Source: Shimia sp022448905
Lineage (GTDB): Bacteria > Pseudomonadota > Alphaproteobacteria > Rhodobacterales > Rhodobacteraceae
Direction: 5' to 3'
Assembly (NCBI RefSeq): GCF_047126315.1
Contig: NZ_CP138953.1
Location: 2,604,001-2,668,000 of the forward strand
Length of the DNA: 64,000 nucleotides
Positions 41,038-50,806 of the stretch are shown piece after piece. The number at the start of each line of letters is the position of its first letter. Positions within the stretch are counted from its first letter, which is position 1. The notes under the pieces are model-generated. The model was not told the origin of the DNA. It saw only the letters and a list, made by a program, of their open reading frames with translations, and made no database searches. A program made the translations under genes and the position numbers.

Positions 41038-42855
41038 ATGGTCGATCAATCTCAGAGCGCGCGCGACATCGCGGATAAAGAACGGCGTTCGGGATTGCGC
41101 ATCATACGCAGTGTTGCGCCCTACCTGTGGCCCAAGGACATGCCGTCCCTGCGCGTGCGGGTTGTCTTGGCCATGCTGGCGCTTATTGCCGCCAAAGTGG
41201 TCGCTGTATTCACCCCAATTCTCTACAAAGGCGCGGTCGATACCCTCGCAGGGGAAGGCATTCCGCCTTTGGCTTTGGGCGCGGTTGGCTTGACCATGGC
41301 CTATGGTACCAACCGACTTCTGGCAGTTCTGTTTGAGCAACTGCGCGACCTGTTGTTCGCCAAGGTCAGCGTGCGGGCGCTGCGGCGTTTGGCGCTCACC
41401 ACGTTTGAACATATCCATGCGTTGAGCCTGCGGTACCATTTGACCCGCCGTACCGGTGCTTTGACCCGAGTAATGGACCGAGGCGTCAAAGGCGTGGCGT
41501 TCCTGTTGCGCTTTATGCTGTTTTCGATCGGGCCGCTGTTTCTTGAACTTGTGATGATATGTGCGGTGTTGGCGACCCTGTTTGACTGGCGTTTCCTGTT
41601 GGTCGTCGCGGGCACCATGACGCTCTATATCTGGTTCACATTCGCGGTAACCGAATGGCGTGTGCGCATCCGTCGGGTGATGAATGATCGTGACAACGAG
41701 GCCAACCAGCGCGCTGTCGACAGTCTGCTGAACTTTGAGACTGTGAAGTACTTCGGCGCCGAACGGCGCGAGGCCACGCGCTATGACGAAGCCATGGAAG
41801 GCTATGAGGGCGCCGCACTGAAAACGGCAAACTCGCTGGCACTCATCAATATGGGGCAGGCGGTGATCATCAACGGGGGCTTGGTCGCTGTGATGGTCAT
41901 GGCCGCAAAAGGCGTCACCGATGGCAGCTTCACCGTCGGCGACTTTGTCATGGTCAACGCCTATATGCTTCAGGTTATGGCGCCACTGAATTTCCTCGGC
42001 TTTGTCTATCGCGAAATCCGCCAGAGCCTCGTGGACATGGGGCAAATGTTCGACTTGCTGGATGACAATGCGGAGATTTCGGATAAGCCGAATGCAGTGC
42101 CTCTGTCGGTTACGAATGGCACCATTGAGCTGGAGAACGTCACCTTCGGCTATGACGAAGACCGCGCCATTTTGAAAGGCGTGGACCTGTCGGTGCCTGG
42201 CGGTCAAACTGTGGCCATCGTGGGCGCATCCGGTTCTGGTAAATCCACCATCGGACGGCTGCTGTTCCGCTTCTATGATGTGCAAGACGGCGCGCTGCGC
42301 ATCGACGGTCAAGATGTGCGCGATGTGCAGCAGGAAAGCCTGCATGACGCCATTGGTGTGGTGCCGCAAGACACGGTGCTGTTCAACGACACCATCCTCT
42401 ACAACATCGCTTACGGGCGCGACGGGGCCACAGAAGAGGATGTGATCGAAGCCGCCAAGGCGGCACAAATCCACGACTTCATCGCGGCGCTGCCGGACGG
42501 CTATGACACGGCTGTCGGTGAACGCGGCCTCAAGCTCTCCGGTGGTGAAAAGCAACGCGTCGGCATTGCCCGCACACTGCTGAAAAACCCGCCAATCCTG
42601 CTTCTGGACGAGGCCACCTCAGCGCTGGACACTGATACCGAACAGGGCATCAAAGAAGCGCTGGCACGGGCTGGCGAAGGCCGTACCGTGATCACCATCG
42701 CGCACCGTCTCTCCACCATTGCCGAGGCGGACCGGATTGTGGTGCTGGAGAAGGGCGAGGTCATCGAAGAAGGTACGCACGCGGCGCTGTTGGACAAAAA
42801 AGGCCGCTATGCGCAGCTCTGGACCCGTCAGCAGGCGGATGAAGACGCGGCGTAA
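41038..42855 (+). CDS. Atm1-like ABC exporter (half transporter)
   Basis: 605 residues: six-helix permease domain (residues about 40-320) fused to an ATPase. Walker A IVGASGSGKST near 400, signature KLSGGEKQRVGIARTLL near 502, Walker B ILLLDEATSALD, and the H-loop VITIAHRLSTI. Conserved NFETVKYFGAERREATRYD in the permease part matches the Atm1/heavy-metal-tolerance group, which exports glutathione-linked persulfides or metal conjugates in alphaproteobacteria. It works as a homodimer. Confidence 0.92.
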   Translation: MVDQSQSARDIADKERRSGLRIIRSVAPYLWPKDMPSLRVRVVLAMLALIAAKVVAVFTPILYKGAVDTLAGEGIPPLALGAVGLTMAYGTNRLLAVLFEQLRDLLFAKVSVRALRRLALTTFEHIHALSLRYHLTRRTGALTRVMDRGVKGVAFLLRFMLFSIGPLFLELVMICAVLATLFDWRFLLVVAGTMTLYIWFTFAVTEWRVRIRRVMNDRDNEANQRAVDSLLNFETVKYFGAERREATRYDEAMEGYEGAALKTANSLALINMGQAVIINGGLVAVMVMAAKGVTDGSFTVGDFVMVNAYMLQVMAPLNFLGFVYREIRQSLVDMGQMFDLLDDNAEISDKPNAVPLSVTNGTIELENVTFGYDEDRAILKGVDLSVPGGQTVAIVGASGSGKSTIGRLLFRFYDVQDGALRIDGQDVRDVQQESLHDAIGVVPQDTVLFNDTILYNIAYGRDGATEEDVIEAAKAAQIHDFIAALPDGYDTAVGERGLKLSGGEKQRVGIARTLLKNPPILLLDEATSALDTDTEQGIKEALARAGEGRTVITIAHRLSTIAEADRIVVLEKGEVIEEGTHAALLDKKGRYAQLWTRQQADEDAA

Positions 42856-42872
42856 AGGCTAACAAGCAAAAA

Positions 42873-42902
42873 GGGTGTTTGGTTTATTTCGACCAGACAC
42901 CC
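42873..42902 (-). terminator. terminator overlapping the DUF1294 stop
   Basis: On the minus strand GGGTGTCTGGT pairs with ACCAAACACCC (one mismatch) and is followed by TTTTTGC. The last codons of the DUF1294 gene lie inside the stem. Confidence 0.6.
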
Positions 42903-43264
42903 GCTAATTCCTCTGCGGTCCAGAAACCACTGGGAGCGGCAAAGGCGTAGTATGTGCCCAGGGCAATCAATCCAAGGTGCAGTACCACAATAGCATTGAG
43001 CAGCCGTCCAAAGGGTTGCTTGCAGGTTTTGTGGCGAAAGCGCTTCTGTGCCACTTTGGCGCCCAGAGAGCCGCCAATCAGAGCCAGCGATAGCAGAGTC
43101 CGCTCCGGGATCCGGTCTTCGCCATGGATCGCACGTTCTTTGTCCGCGTGGAAAAACGTGTAGGTGACCAGATTGAGGGCCAACCAGAACACAAGCACCA
43201 ACCCGGTCAAAATCAGTGCGGGCAGGGCAGGGGACAATGTTGTGCCAACTGCAATGTTGAACAT
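42884..43264 (-). CDS. DUF1294 membrane protein
   Basis: 126 residues from the ATG at 43264. Helix 1 is LPALILTGLVLVFWLALNLVTY; the cytoplasmic loop has DKERAIHGEDRIPERTLL, then ALIGGSLGAKVAQKRFRHKT, the DUF1294 signature; helix 2-3 is AIVVLHLGLIALGTYYAF. The frame is open for 59 codons more, but that part runs through a terminator and is unlikely to be coding. Function unknown. Confidence 0.8.
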   Translation of the reverse strand: MFNIAVGTTLSPALPALILTGLVLVFWLALNLVTYTFFHADKERAIHGEDRIPERTLLSLALIGGSLGAKVAQKRFRHKTCKQPFGRLLNAIVVLHLGLIALGTYYAFAAPSGFWTAEELAGVWSK

Positions 43265-43351
43265 GTGGATGCCTGTATGCGTTTGCTCAAAAATCTTGAG
43301 CAACACGTATAAGGCGAAAATCCATGCAGAAAAAGAATATTCTGGATGAAC

Positions 43352-43383
43352 AAAAAACGCGCCCCCGAAGGAGCGCGTTTTTT
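43352..43383. terminator. bidirectional terminator
   Basis: AAAAAACGCGC pairs perfectly with GCGCGTTTTTT over a ten-base loop. It stops the leftward RND pump transcript and lies just upstream of the DUF1294 gene. Confidence 0.8.
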
Positions 43384-43400
43384 GATCATATGCTGAAGTG

Positions 43401-46400
43401 TTATTCAGCCGCTTGAATGCCACCCGGATCGGGATCATCATTCGCCGCCTTGCCGCTGCGTGGTGCTTCCACCTCGGGGGCCAGTTCGTTTGGATCGACC
43501 TTGGTGGAGCGTGTCGCAGGCACTGAGGAGCGGGAGGTTGGCGCAGAGCTTTCCATCACAACTTCAGTGGTGTCGTCCCACATCAGCACCGGATGTTTCA
43601 CCTTGCGGGCCGCGCGGCGCAGTGCCCAGTCCTGACCGGCACGGGAGGTGCGGCCAAAGGACAGACGGGCCAGCAGGCGCATCATCCAGTTGAAGTAGGT
43701 GCTTGCCCAAACCCGTGCGGCCAGCATGGATGGGGTGAACACCAGCGTCAGCACGGTGGCAATCCCGAGGCCAAAGACCACGGCGGTCGCCAGCTGTTTC
43801 CACCACAGCGAGGTCGGGCTGTCGATCGAATAGCCGCCGTTGATGAAGTCCAGGCTCAGGCCAAACATCATCGGCGCCAGACCGGCCATTGTTGTGATGG
43901 TGGTCAGCAAAACCGGACGGATACGGCTTTGCGCAGTACGCACAATCGCATCAATCCGCGGCATATACTGGCTGTATTCCTGATAGGTATCGATCAGAAC
44001 AATGTTGTTGTTCACCACAATCCCCGCCAAAGCCACAATGCCGGTCCCGGTCATAATGATCGAGAAGGTCTGATCCATCACCAGCATGCCCACCAGCACG
44101 CCAGCCGTGGACAGAACCACCGCCAGAAGCACGAGCACCGAGTTGAAGAAGCTGTTGAATTGCGCCAACAGGATCACAAACATCAGACCCAAGGCGGCGG
44201 AGAAAGCGCTCGCCAAGAAAGCACCGGATTCCGCCTGCTCTTCCTGATCCCCAGTCCATTCCCAGCTGATAGAGCTGTCAAACGGGTTGGTGTTGAGCCA
44301 TTCCGTCAGTACTTCGATCCGCTCGGTGGCTGTGACAGGCACACGGCGTGCCCCCTCTTCCAGCGCGGTGCGAACTTCCTCCGCAGAGCTCGCCGCGTCC
44401 AGCGCAAAGATTGTGAAATCCTCACCGTTGGGAGTGGTGATCACATTGTCATAAGACAGCTCGCCTTCCGGCAGTGCCTTCAGGATCGCTAATGTCTGAA
44501 GCTCTTCGCCTTCACCAGATACAATTTTTACCAGTCCCGGTTCCACATCGGCTTTCACGTCGTAATAGCGTTCCTGATCAACACGCGTGATCGATGCCCT
44601 TTTGGGCACTGGGAAGCGCGTGACGAAGTTGGACAATGGCACAAGCCCATCGTTGGTGCGCACCTTCAGCGTGTCGAGCGTGGACAGGACACGGTCCTGA
44701 TCTGGAAGACGCAGACGGATTTCGATTTCCTCGTCCGAGCTGTCGACCCGCATGGTGTCCAGCAGGATACCACGGGTCACCAACTGCACCATCGCGCCCA
44801 CGGTGGCCACATCGGCGCCGTAGCGGCCGGCTTTGGCCACATCCACGTCGATTTGCCAGTCGATGCCGGGCAGGGGCAGGGTGTCTTCCACCAGGGTCAG
44901 CCCGGTGGTCGCTTCAAAGGTTTCCCGCGCGCTAATGGTGGCGGCGTTGAGTTCGTCCCAGCCGTCGCCACGGATGCGCAGGTGTATCGGCTTGCCGGAA
45001 CCCGGACCCTGTTCAATCGGGCTGGTTTCCACATAGAAGCCGGGCAGCTTGGCCAACTCGGCGTTCAACTCGTCCAGCACACGGTTGCCGTCAAAGTCCG
45101 GCGCGGTCACATCCCGCTCCAGCTTGCCAAAGAACCACTTTTCACGCGCGGTTGGACGTTCATCCCACGGGATGATTTCAAACTGTACCTGACCTACGGT
45201 GTCGGGCGGGGAGTTGCCACCACCCGGACCACCGGTGTCCAGACCACCTTCACCGGCGAAGGAGAACACATTGATCACCGCAGGGTGCTGCATGATGATG
45301 TTTTCCGCTTCGCGCACCATGGCGTCTTTTTCTGCCAGTGAGATGTTGCCGCGCGCGCGGACATAGGCGGTAGCCTGTTCCGGTTCGGTTTCCACAAAGA
45401 AATCGACGCCGTTGTTGTTTTCACCAAAGTAGCCAATGATCGACACAACGGTGAAGATGACGGCTGCAATGGTGACCAGCGGCATCACTGGGTTGCCCAC
45501 AATGAAGCGCATGAAATAGCCAAAGCCGTTGTGGCGGAAGCCGGATTTCACGGCACGGCGTTTGCGACCGATCTCCGCTGCCGTCATTGTGATCGAGGCT
45601 GCAAAAGCGGACAGCACAAAAATCACAGCTCCAACCGCCACTGCGCCTGTGGTGCCTTCCCCCCCGGAAGCATAGGTCACGGTCAGCATCTGCATCAGCC
45701 CGACAAACATGCCGTAAAGCGGGATCGGCACCAGCAGAGCGCGCACTACCCATGGCAGGCGTTGCTTCATGCCTTGGGAGATCCGGTCAAACACCCGGCT
45801 CAAACGACCGGAGATACCCCCCACAACCGGCAGATAGATCAGTGCCACCAGCAGCGAGGCTGACAGAACAAAGATCATCGTGACCGGCAACATGCCCATG
45901 AACTCGCCCGGCACACCTGGCCAGAACAGCATCGGCAAGAACGCACAGAGCGTGGTCGCAGTGGAGCTGACAATTGGCCAGAACATCCGCTGCGCCGCCT
46001 CAACATAGGCGTGCATCGGGCCGACGCCCTCTTTGATGCGCTTGTCGGCGTATTCCACCACAACAATCGCACCGTCCACCAGCATACCCACCGCAAGGAT
46101 CAGGCCAAACATCACCATGTTGGAGATGGTCACACCCATCACCGCGAGGAAGGCAAAACACAGCAGGAAGGACGCCGGGATGGCAAAGCCCACCAGCATT
46201 GCAGCGCGGCTGCCCAGAGAGGCCAGAACCACAATCATCACCAGCGCAATCGCGGTCAGAACCGACCCTTCAAGCTGGCGCACCATCGAGCCTACCGTGC
46301 GGCTCTGGTCGTTGGAGGTGCCAACCTGCACCGCCGCCTGCAGCTCTTACGGCCATTTCTCTTGCGCCGCTGCCAGGGTGGTTTTGATCTGCTCCACAGT

Positions 46401-47279
46401 GTCGATGATGTTGTAGCCTTTGCCCTTCACCACCTGCAGCGCCACAGTGTTTTCGCCATCAAACCGCGCGGTGCCCGCACGGTCCTCAAAGGTGAAGTTG
46501 ATTTCAGCCAGATCGCCCAGGGTCACAATCCGCTCGCCGTTGGTTTTCACCGGCAGCTCGTAAATGTCGGTGACATCGTTGAACGACGAAGGAATTTTGA
46601 CCGAGAAGGTGCCCTGGTTGGTTTCCACTTCACCAGCGGCAATCAGTTGGTTGTTGTTTTGCACAACACTGATCAGTTCTGGCGCGGTGACGTTGTAGGA
46701 TTCCAGACGCAGCGGGTCGATCACCACCTCCACCATCTCGTCACGGTTGCCCGCAATTGGCGCTTCCAACACCGCGTCGATGGCTTCAAATTCGTCCTGC
46801 AGGTCTTTGGCCAAACGCGCCATGGTGCGCTCTGGTACATCGCCCGACAGGTTCACAATCACGATCGGAAATTCGGAGAAGTTGATCTCGTTGATGGTGT
46901 ATTGTTCCGCGCCCGCGGGGAAGTTTGACGACGCGGTGTTCATCGCATCGCGCACATCCGCAATTGTCGCGCTTTTGTCCCAGCCGAAGTCGAACTCCAG
47001 CAGCAGCGAGGCGTGGTTCTCCGAAGCAATGCCGGTCATCTTGTCGAGACCGTCCAGATCGACCGCCTCGGTCTCCATCGGCTTCACGAGCAGGCTCTCG
47101 GCGTCTTCTGCGGAAATGCCCGGATAGCTGACCGACACATAAAGGATCGGAATGTCGATGTCTGGCTCACCCTCCTTTGGAAGGCTGACGTAGGAGAAGG
47201 CGCCAATCACGAGAGAAATCACGATGAACGCCAGAATCATTCGGGCCCGTTCCGCGGCCCAGGTGATGGCGCCGGTCAT
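43401..47279 (-). pseudogene. RND-family efflux pump inner-membrane subunit, interrupted by ochre stop
   Basis: The full frame has about 1290 codons and reads as one AcrB/MexB-like hydrophobe/amphiphile efflux protein. The first 310 residues (MIL-type first helix, then YVSLPKEGEPDIDIPILYVSVSYPG) and the following 970 (VLTAIALVMIVVLASLG, VGMLVDGAIVVVEY, and a second VAFAGIV-type VALAGIVVNNNIVLID) belong together. A TAA at 46347-46349 sits in the phrase EKWP-stop-ELQAAV with the frame open on both sides. A single base change would give that stop, so the pump is either a young pseudogene or misread. The C-terminal tail is long and polar. The adaptor gene overlaps the start (ATGA). Confidence 0.85.
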
Positions 47280-48520
47280 TGGTCAAGCTCCCGATAGGTC
47301 GGCGCGACGGTGACACCCTCAACCACAAACTCTTGGCCCACAACAATCACGCTGGCCTGTTCCGGCAAACCGCCAACCCAGATGCCGTCTGTGCCATCAC
47401 GCAGCAGGTCCACCGCCTTAAAGGCCACAACGTCGCCGTCTTCAACAATGCGCACGCCCAGGGTGCCTTCGTCGTTTAGCGTCAGGGAAGACTGAGGCAG
47501 GAAATGTGCCGTCGCGCCATCGGCAGAGATCATAATCTCCGCGGTTTGCCCGTCGCGGATCGCCAAGTCTGCGTTTGGTACCGTCACTTCCACGCGGAAG
47601 GTGCGGGTCTGCGGATCGGCGGAACGAGACACAAAGGTCACCTGGCCAGTCACTTCCTGACCGGTGGTCAAACGGGCGCCCGCCAGCGAGCCTTCGTTCA
47701 CGCGGTTGATGTCGGTTTCCGGCACAAAGCCAACGATACGTATTGGATCAAGACGCAGCACTGTGCCGCACAGGCTGCCCGGCTGCATCAGGCTGCCGAG
47801 TTCTGCGGTCCGGCTTTCCAGCAGGCCGTCAAACGGTGCCACAATCGTCAGGCGCGCCACTTCGCGCTCTGCGGCTGCGACCAAGGCCTCGGCTGATTCG
47901 ATGCCAGCCTGAGTGCTTTCCAGACCGGATGTGGCCGATTGAATCGCCGCTTCAGCCGCGCGCACACTTGCGGCGGTGCTGGCGACACGTGTGGAAGAGG
48001 CAAAGCCACCTTCAGACAGTTTGCGCGCTGCGTTGTCGTTGATCTTGGCTTCTTCCAATCGTGCTTCGGCCTCGGCAACCGAGGCTTGCGCGCTTGGGAT
48101 GCGGGCCTGTGCTTCCAGCAGGCGAGCTTTTGCCTCTGCCAAAACGGCTGTGCTGGTGCCCACGTCGAGGCGGCAAAGCTCTTGGCCTGCCGTCACATGT
48201 GTGCCGCGGCGCAGTGGCTCGGTGATCACCAGACCGCTGGTCTCGGCGCGCACCTCAACCTGACGATCCGCCTCGGTTTCGCCCCGCAGCACAACCGCGC
48301 TGTCGATGGTGCGGGCTTCACTCTTAACCGCCACCACACGAATGAAACCCGGCGCTTCAGAAGGCGTTTCACTCGCCTCTGCCTGCGCCTCAGTGGCGGT
48401 GTCCGCCACCTCTTCGGGCGCGCCATTGCCGGCAAACGCAGCCAAGCGATCACGCTCCACCACTACAAAATACAAAATTGCCGACACGAGAAGTGCGGTC
48501 AGAACCGGAATAAGCCGCAT
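47276..48520 (-). CDS. RND efflux periplasmic adaptor (membrane fusion protein)
   Basis: 414 residues. An N-terminal anchor (LIPVLTALLVSAILYFVVV) is followed by a lipoyl half (VEVRAETSGLVITEPLRRGTHV), a long alpha-hairpin (LEAQARIPSAQASVAEAEARLEEAK and on), the second lipoyl half (IVAPFDGLLESRTAELGSLM) and a beta-barrel (VTFVSRSADPQTRTFRVEV). It links an RND pump to the outer membrane channel. Stop overlaps the pump start by ATGA. No outer membrane factor gene is adjacent. Confidence 0.92.
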   Translation of the reverse strand: MRLIPVLTALLVSAILYFVVVERDRLAAFAGNGAPEEVADTATEAQAEASETPSEAPGFIRVVAVKSEARTIDSAVVLRGETEADRQVEVRAETSGLVITEPLRRGTHVTAGQELCRLDVGTSTAVLAEAKARLLEAQARIPSAQASVAEAEARLEEAKINDNAARKLSEGGFASSTRVASTAASVRAAEAAIQSATSGLESTQAGIESAEALVAAAEREVARLTIVAPFDGLLESRTAELGSLMQPGSLCGTVLRLDPIRIVGFVPETDINRVNEGSLAGARLTTGQEVTGQVTFVSRSADPQTRTFRVEVTVPNADLAIRDGQTAEIMISADGATAHFLPQSSLTLNDEGTLGVRIVEDGDVVAFKAVDLLRDGTDGIWVGGLPEQASVIVVGQEFVVEGVTVAPTYRELDQ

Positions 48521-48747
48521 TGAATGGCCCCTGTTGCTTTAACGTGCGCCCTCCCGCGCACAAATATTCACCGACATATTGGCGTTCGCGCGCCGAGAAA
48601 CAACCTCCGATACGAGATTTTGAACTCCTCAGTTCAAATTAGATCCAGAAACGAGAAAAAACCGGTGTCGCCGATGTGCCTTTGCCACAGTACTTGGCAC
48701 TTTGAAAACAAAACGATAAGACAAGGCAAACCGACAGGAGAGCAGGC

Positions 48748-49428
48748 GTGAGCAATACCGACAGTTTCATCGAAGAAGTCACCGAAGAAGTGCGCCGTGA
48801 CCGCCTTTTTGGCCTGATCCGCCGTTATGGCTGGATCGCCGTTCTGACGGTGATCGCGATTGTGGGCGCAGCCGCTTTTAACGAATATCAAAAGAGCAAA
48901 GCCCGCACCGCAGCGGAAAACACCGGCGACGCGCTGATTGCCGCTGTGGCCTCCAGCGACGCTGAAGCCCGCGTGGCGGCGCTTGGCGAACTGACAACCG
49001 AGTCGCCCAATGCGCAAGTTGTTGCTGACATGCTGCTTGCCACCCATCAGATTGAGGTGGGCTCTGGCGCCGACGCCGCGGCAACCCTGAACGGGATTAC
49101 CACCAGCGGGTTGGAGACGCCGGAAATCTACCGTCAGATCGCAGCTTTCAAAGCGGTTCTCGCAAACGCGAAGGAAACGTCCGTGGCGGATCGTCGCTTA
49201 GCGCTGGAAGCTCTGGCCGGTCCGGGCATGCCTCTGGCGCTGCCTGCGCAGGAACAGCTTGCCCTTTTGAGCTTGGAAGAAGGCGATGTGGATGGTGCCA
49301 TCGAACAACTGCAAGCGCTGATTCAAGATGCGGCGGTCACCGCAGGCTTGCGCAATCGCGCATCTCAGTTGATTGTGGCTCTGGGCGGGACACCTGCGGA
49401 CACCGCGCCTGTTCTGGCCGACCAATAA
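48748..49428 (+). CDS. YfgM-like TPR membrane protein
   Basis: 226 residues. A cytoplasmic start (SFIEEVTEEVRRDRLFGLIRRYG), a helix (WIAVLTVIAIVGAAAFNEY) near residues 28-46, and a periplasmic helical domain with TPR-like pairs (ARVAALGELTTESPNAQVVADMLLA). This is the layout of YfgM, an ancillary SecYEG and chaperone-network protein that in many bacteria lies directly before bamB, as here (25 bases). The 227 bases upstream hold the divergent promoters towards the RND adaptor. Confidence 0.85.
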   Translation: MSNTDSFIEEVTEEVRRDRLFGLIRRYGWIAVLTVIAIVGAAAFNEYQKSKARTAAENTGDALIAAVASSDAEARVAALGELTTESPNAQVVADMLLATHQIEVGSGADAAATLNGITTSGLETPEIYRQIAAFKAVLANAKETSVADRRLALEALAGPGMPLALPAQEQLALLSLEEGDVDGAIEQLQALIQDAAVTAGLRNRASQLIVALGGTPADTAPVLADQ

Positions 49429-49453
49429 GACTTGCAGGGTGGGGGACTCAGCA

Positions 49454-50758
49454 GTGAAACGTACGTCTTGGATTTTGGCAGCGGGTGTTGCCTCCGCCGG
49501 CCTGTTGTCTGCATGTGCCGAGCCGGAGATCATTCTGGCTGGGGATCGCGAAGATCTGTTCCCCTCCGAAGAGGTTATTGAGAACAAAGATCTTGCAATT
49601 AGCCTGCCATCGCAAAGCAAAAATGCGAATTGGACCGGGCGCATCGGCTCTCCAAGCACGCGCACCGCTCATGCGGCACTGTCATCAAAACCGGTTCTGG
49701 CCTGGTCGACCTCGATCGGCGCGGGCGAGTCGCGCAAGACACGTATTACGGCGGACCCTGTTGTCGCCGATGGACGCATCTTCACAGTCGATGCCGAAGC
49801 CACCGTTACAGCAACCACAACCGGCGGGCAAACTGTGTGGTCCCGAGATTTGACGCCCCCTAACGACAAGGCGGGCCAAGCCTCCACCGGCGGTTTGGCT
49901 TATGGCAAAGGCAAGCTTTTTGTCACCACAGGGTTTGGCAGCATCCGCGCGCTGGACCCAGCAACCGGCGCGGACCTGTGGGAGCAGAAATTTCAGGCGG
50001 TAGGCAGTGGCACCCCCACGGTCTACGGCGATTTGGTCTATGTCGTCTCCGGCGATGCCACCGCCTGGGCGCTGGAAGTTGAGACCGGCAAAATTGCCTG
50101 GCAGCTTCTGTCCATTCCCAACGTGCAAAATGTGCAAAGCCCGGCGGCACCGGCCATCACTGACCGTCTGGCGATCTTCCCCTACGGTTCCGGGGAAATC
50201 CAGGCGGCCTTCCGCCGTGGTGGTGTGTCCCGCTGGACCGCAGGCCTGTCAGACACCCGTCCGGGCCGTGCTGTGAACACCGTGGGCGACATCTCTGGTG
50301 ACCCCGTTGTGGTTGGAGACACCATCTACGTGGCCAACCACTCCGGCCGAATGGCATCGTTTGATGCGGAAACCGGCGTGCGCAAATGGACGGCGGATCA
50401 CGGCGCACTCAGCCCGGTGTTCCCGGCGGGTGGGTCGCTCTTCTTGTTATCTGAAACCAATGAGCTGCTGCGTCTGGATGCCCGAGACGGCACCCGCATC
50501 TGGGGGCAGACCCTGCCGCAGTTCATCAAAGACAAACCTAGGAAGCAGTCCGCTGTGCACGCACATTACGGGCCAATCTTGGCGGGGGGGCAGTTGGTTG
50601 TCCCCTCCACTGACGAGGTGGTGCGCTTCTACAACCCGCGCAACGGTCTCTTGACCCACACCGTCGAGTTGCCCCACGGGGCAGCCACCAATCCGGTTGT
50701 GGCAGGCGGTGTTTTGTATGTGGTCAACCGCAAAGGCGAATTGTACGCTTTCCGTTGA
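49454..50758 (+). CDS. bamB: outer membrane assembly lipoprotein BamB
   Basis: 434 residues. The GTG at 49454 opens a lipoprotein signal (GLLSAC, lipidated cysteine near residue 21). The mature protein is an eight-bladed beta-propeller with PQQ-type repeats, for instance RIFTVDAEATVTATTTGGQTVW and VYGDLVYVVSGDATAWALEVETG. BamB is part of the complex that folds beta-barrel proteins into the outer membrane. Upstream gene YfgM-like and downstream der agree with the usual order. Confidence 0.93.
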   Translation: MKRTSWILAAGVASAGLLSACAEPEIILAGDREDLFPSEEVIENKDLAISLPSQSKNANWTGRIGSPSTRTAHAALSSKPVLAWSTSIGAGESRKTRITADPVVADGRIFTVDAEATVTATTTGGQTVWSRDLTPPNDKAGQASTGGLAYGKGKLFVTTGFGSIRALDPATGADLWEQKFQAVGSGTPTVYGDLVYVVSGDATAWALEVETGKIAWQLLSIPNVQNVQSPAAPAITDRLAIFPYGSGEIQAAFRRGGVSRWTAGLSDTRPGRAVNTVGDISGDPVVVGDTIYVANHSGRMASFDAETGVRKWTADHGALSPVFPAGGSLFLLSETNELLRLDARDGTRIWGQTLPQFIKDKPRKQSAVHAHYGPILAGGQLVVPSTDEVVRFYNPRNGLLTHTVELPHGAATNPVVAGGVLYVVNRKGELYAFR

Positions 50759-50806
50759 CGCAATAATGCTGTATCGGGGCGACTTCAGACGTTCCGGAGA
50801 TCTGTC

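Noticed and set aside
40999..42555. 518-residue minus-strand frame
   Set aside because: Antisense to the Atm1-like exporter, which has all ABC motifs.
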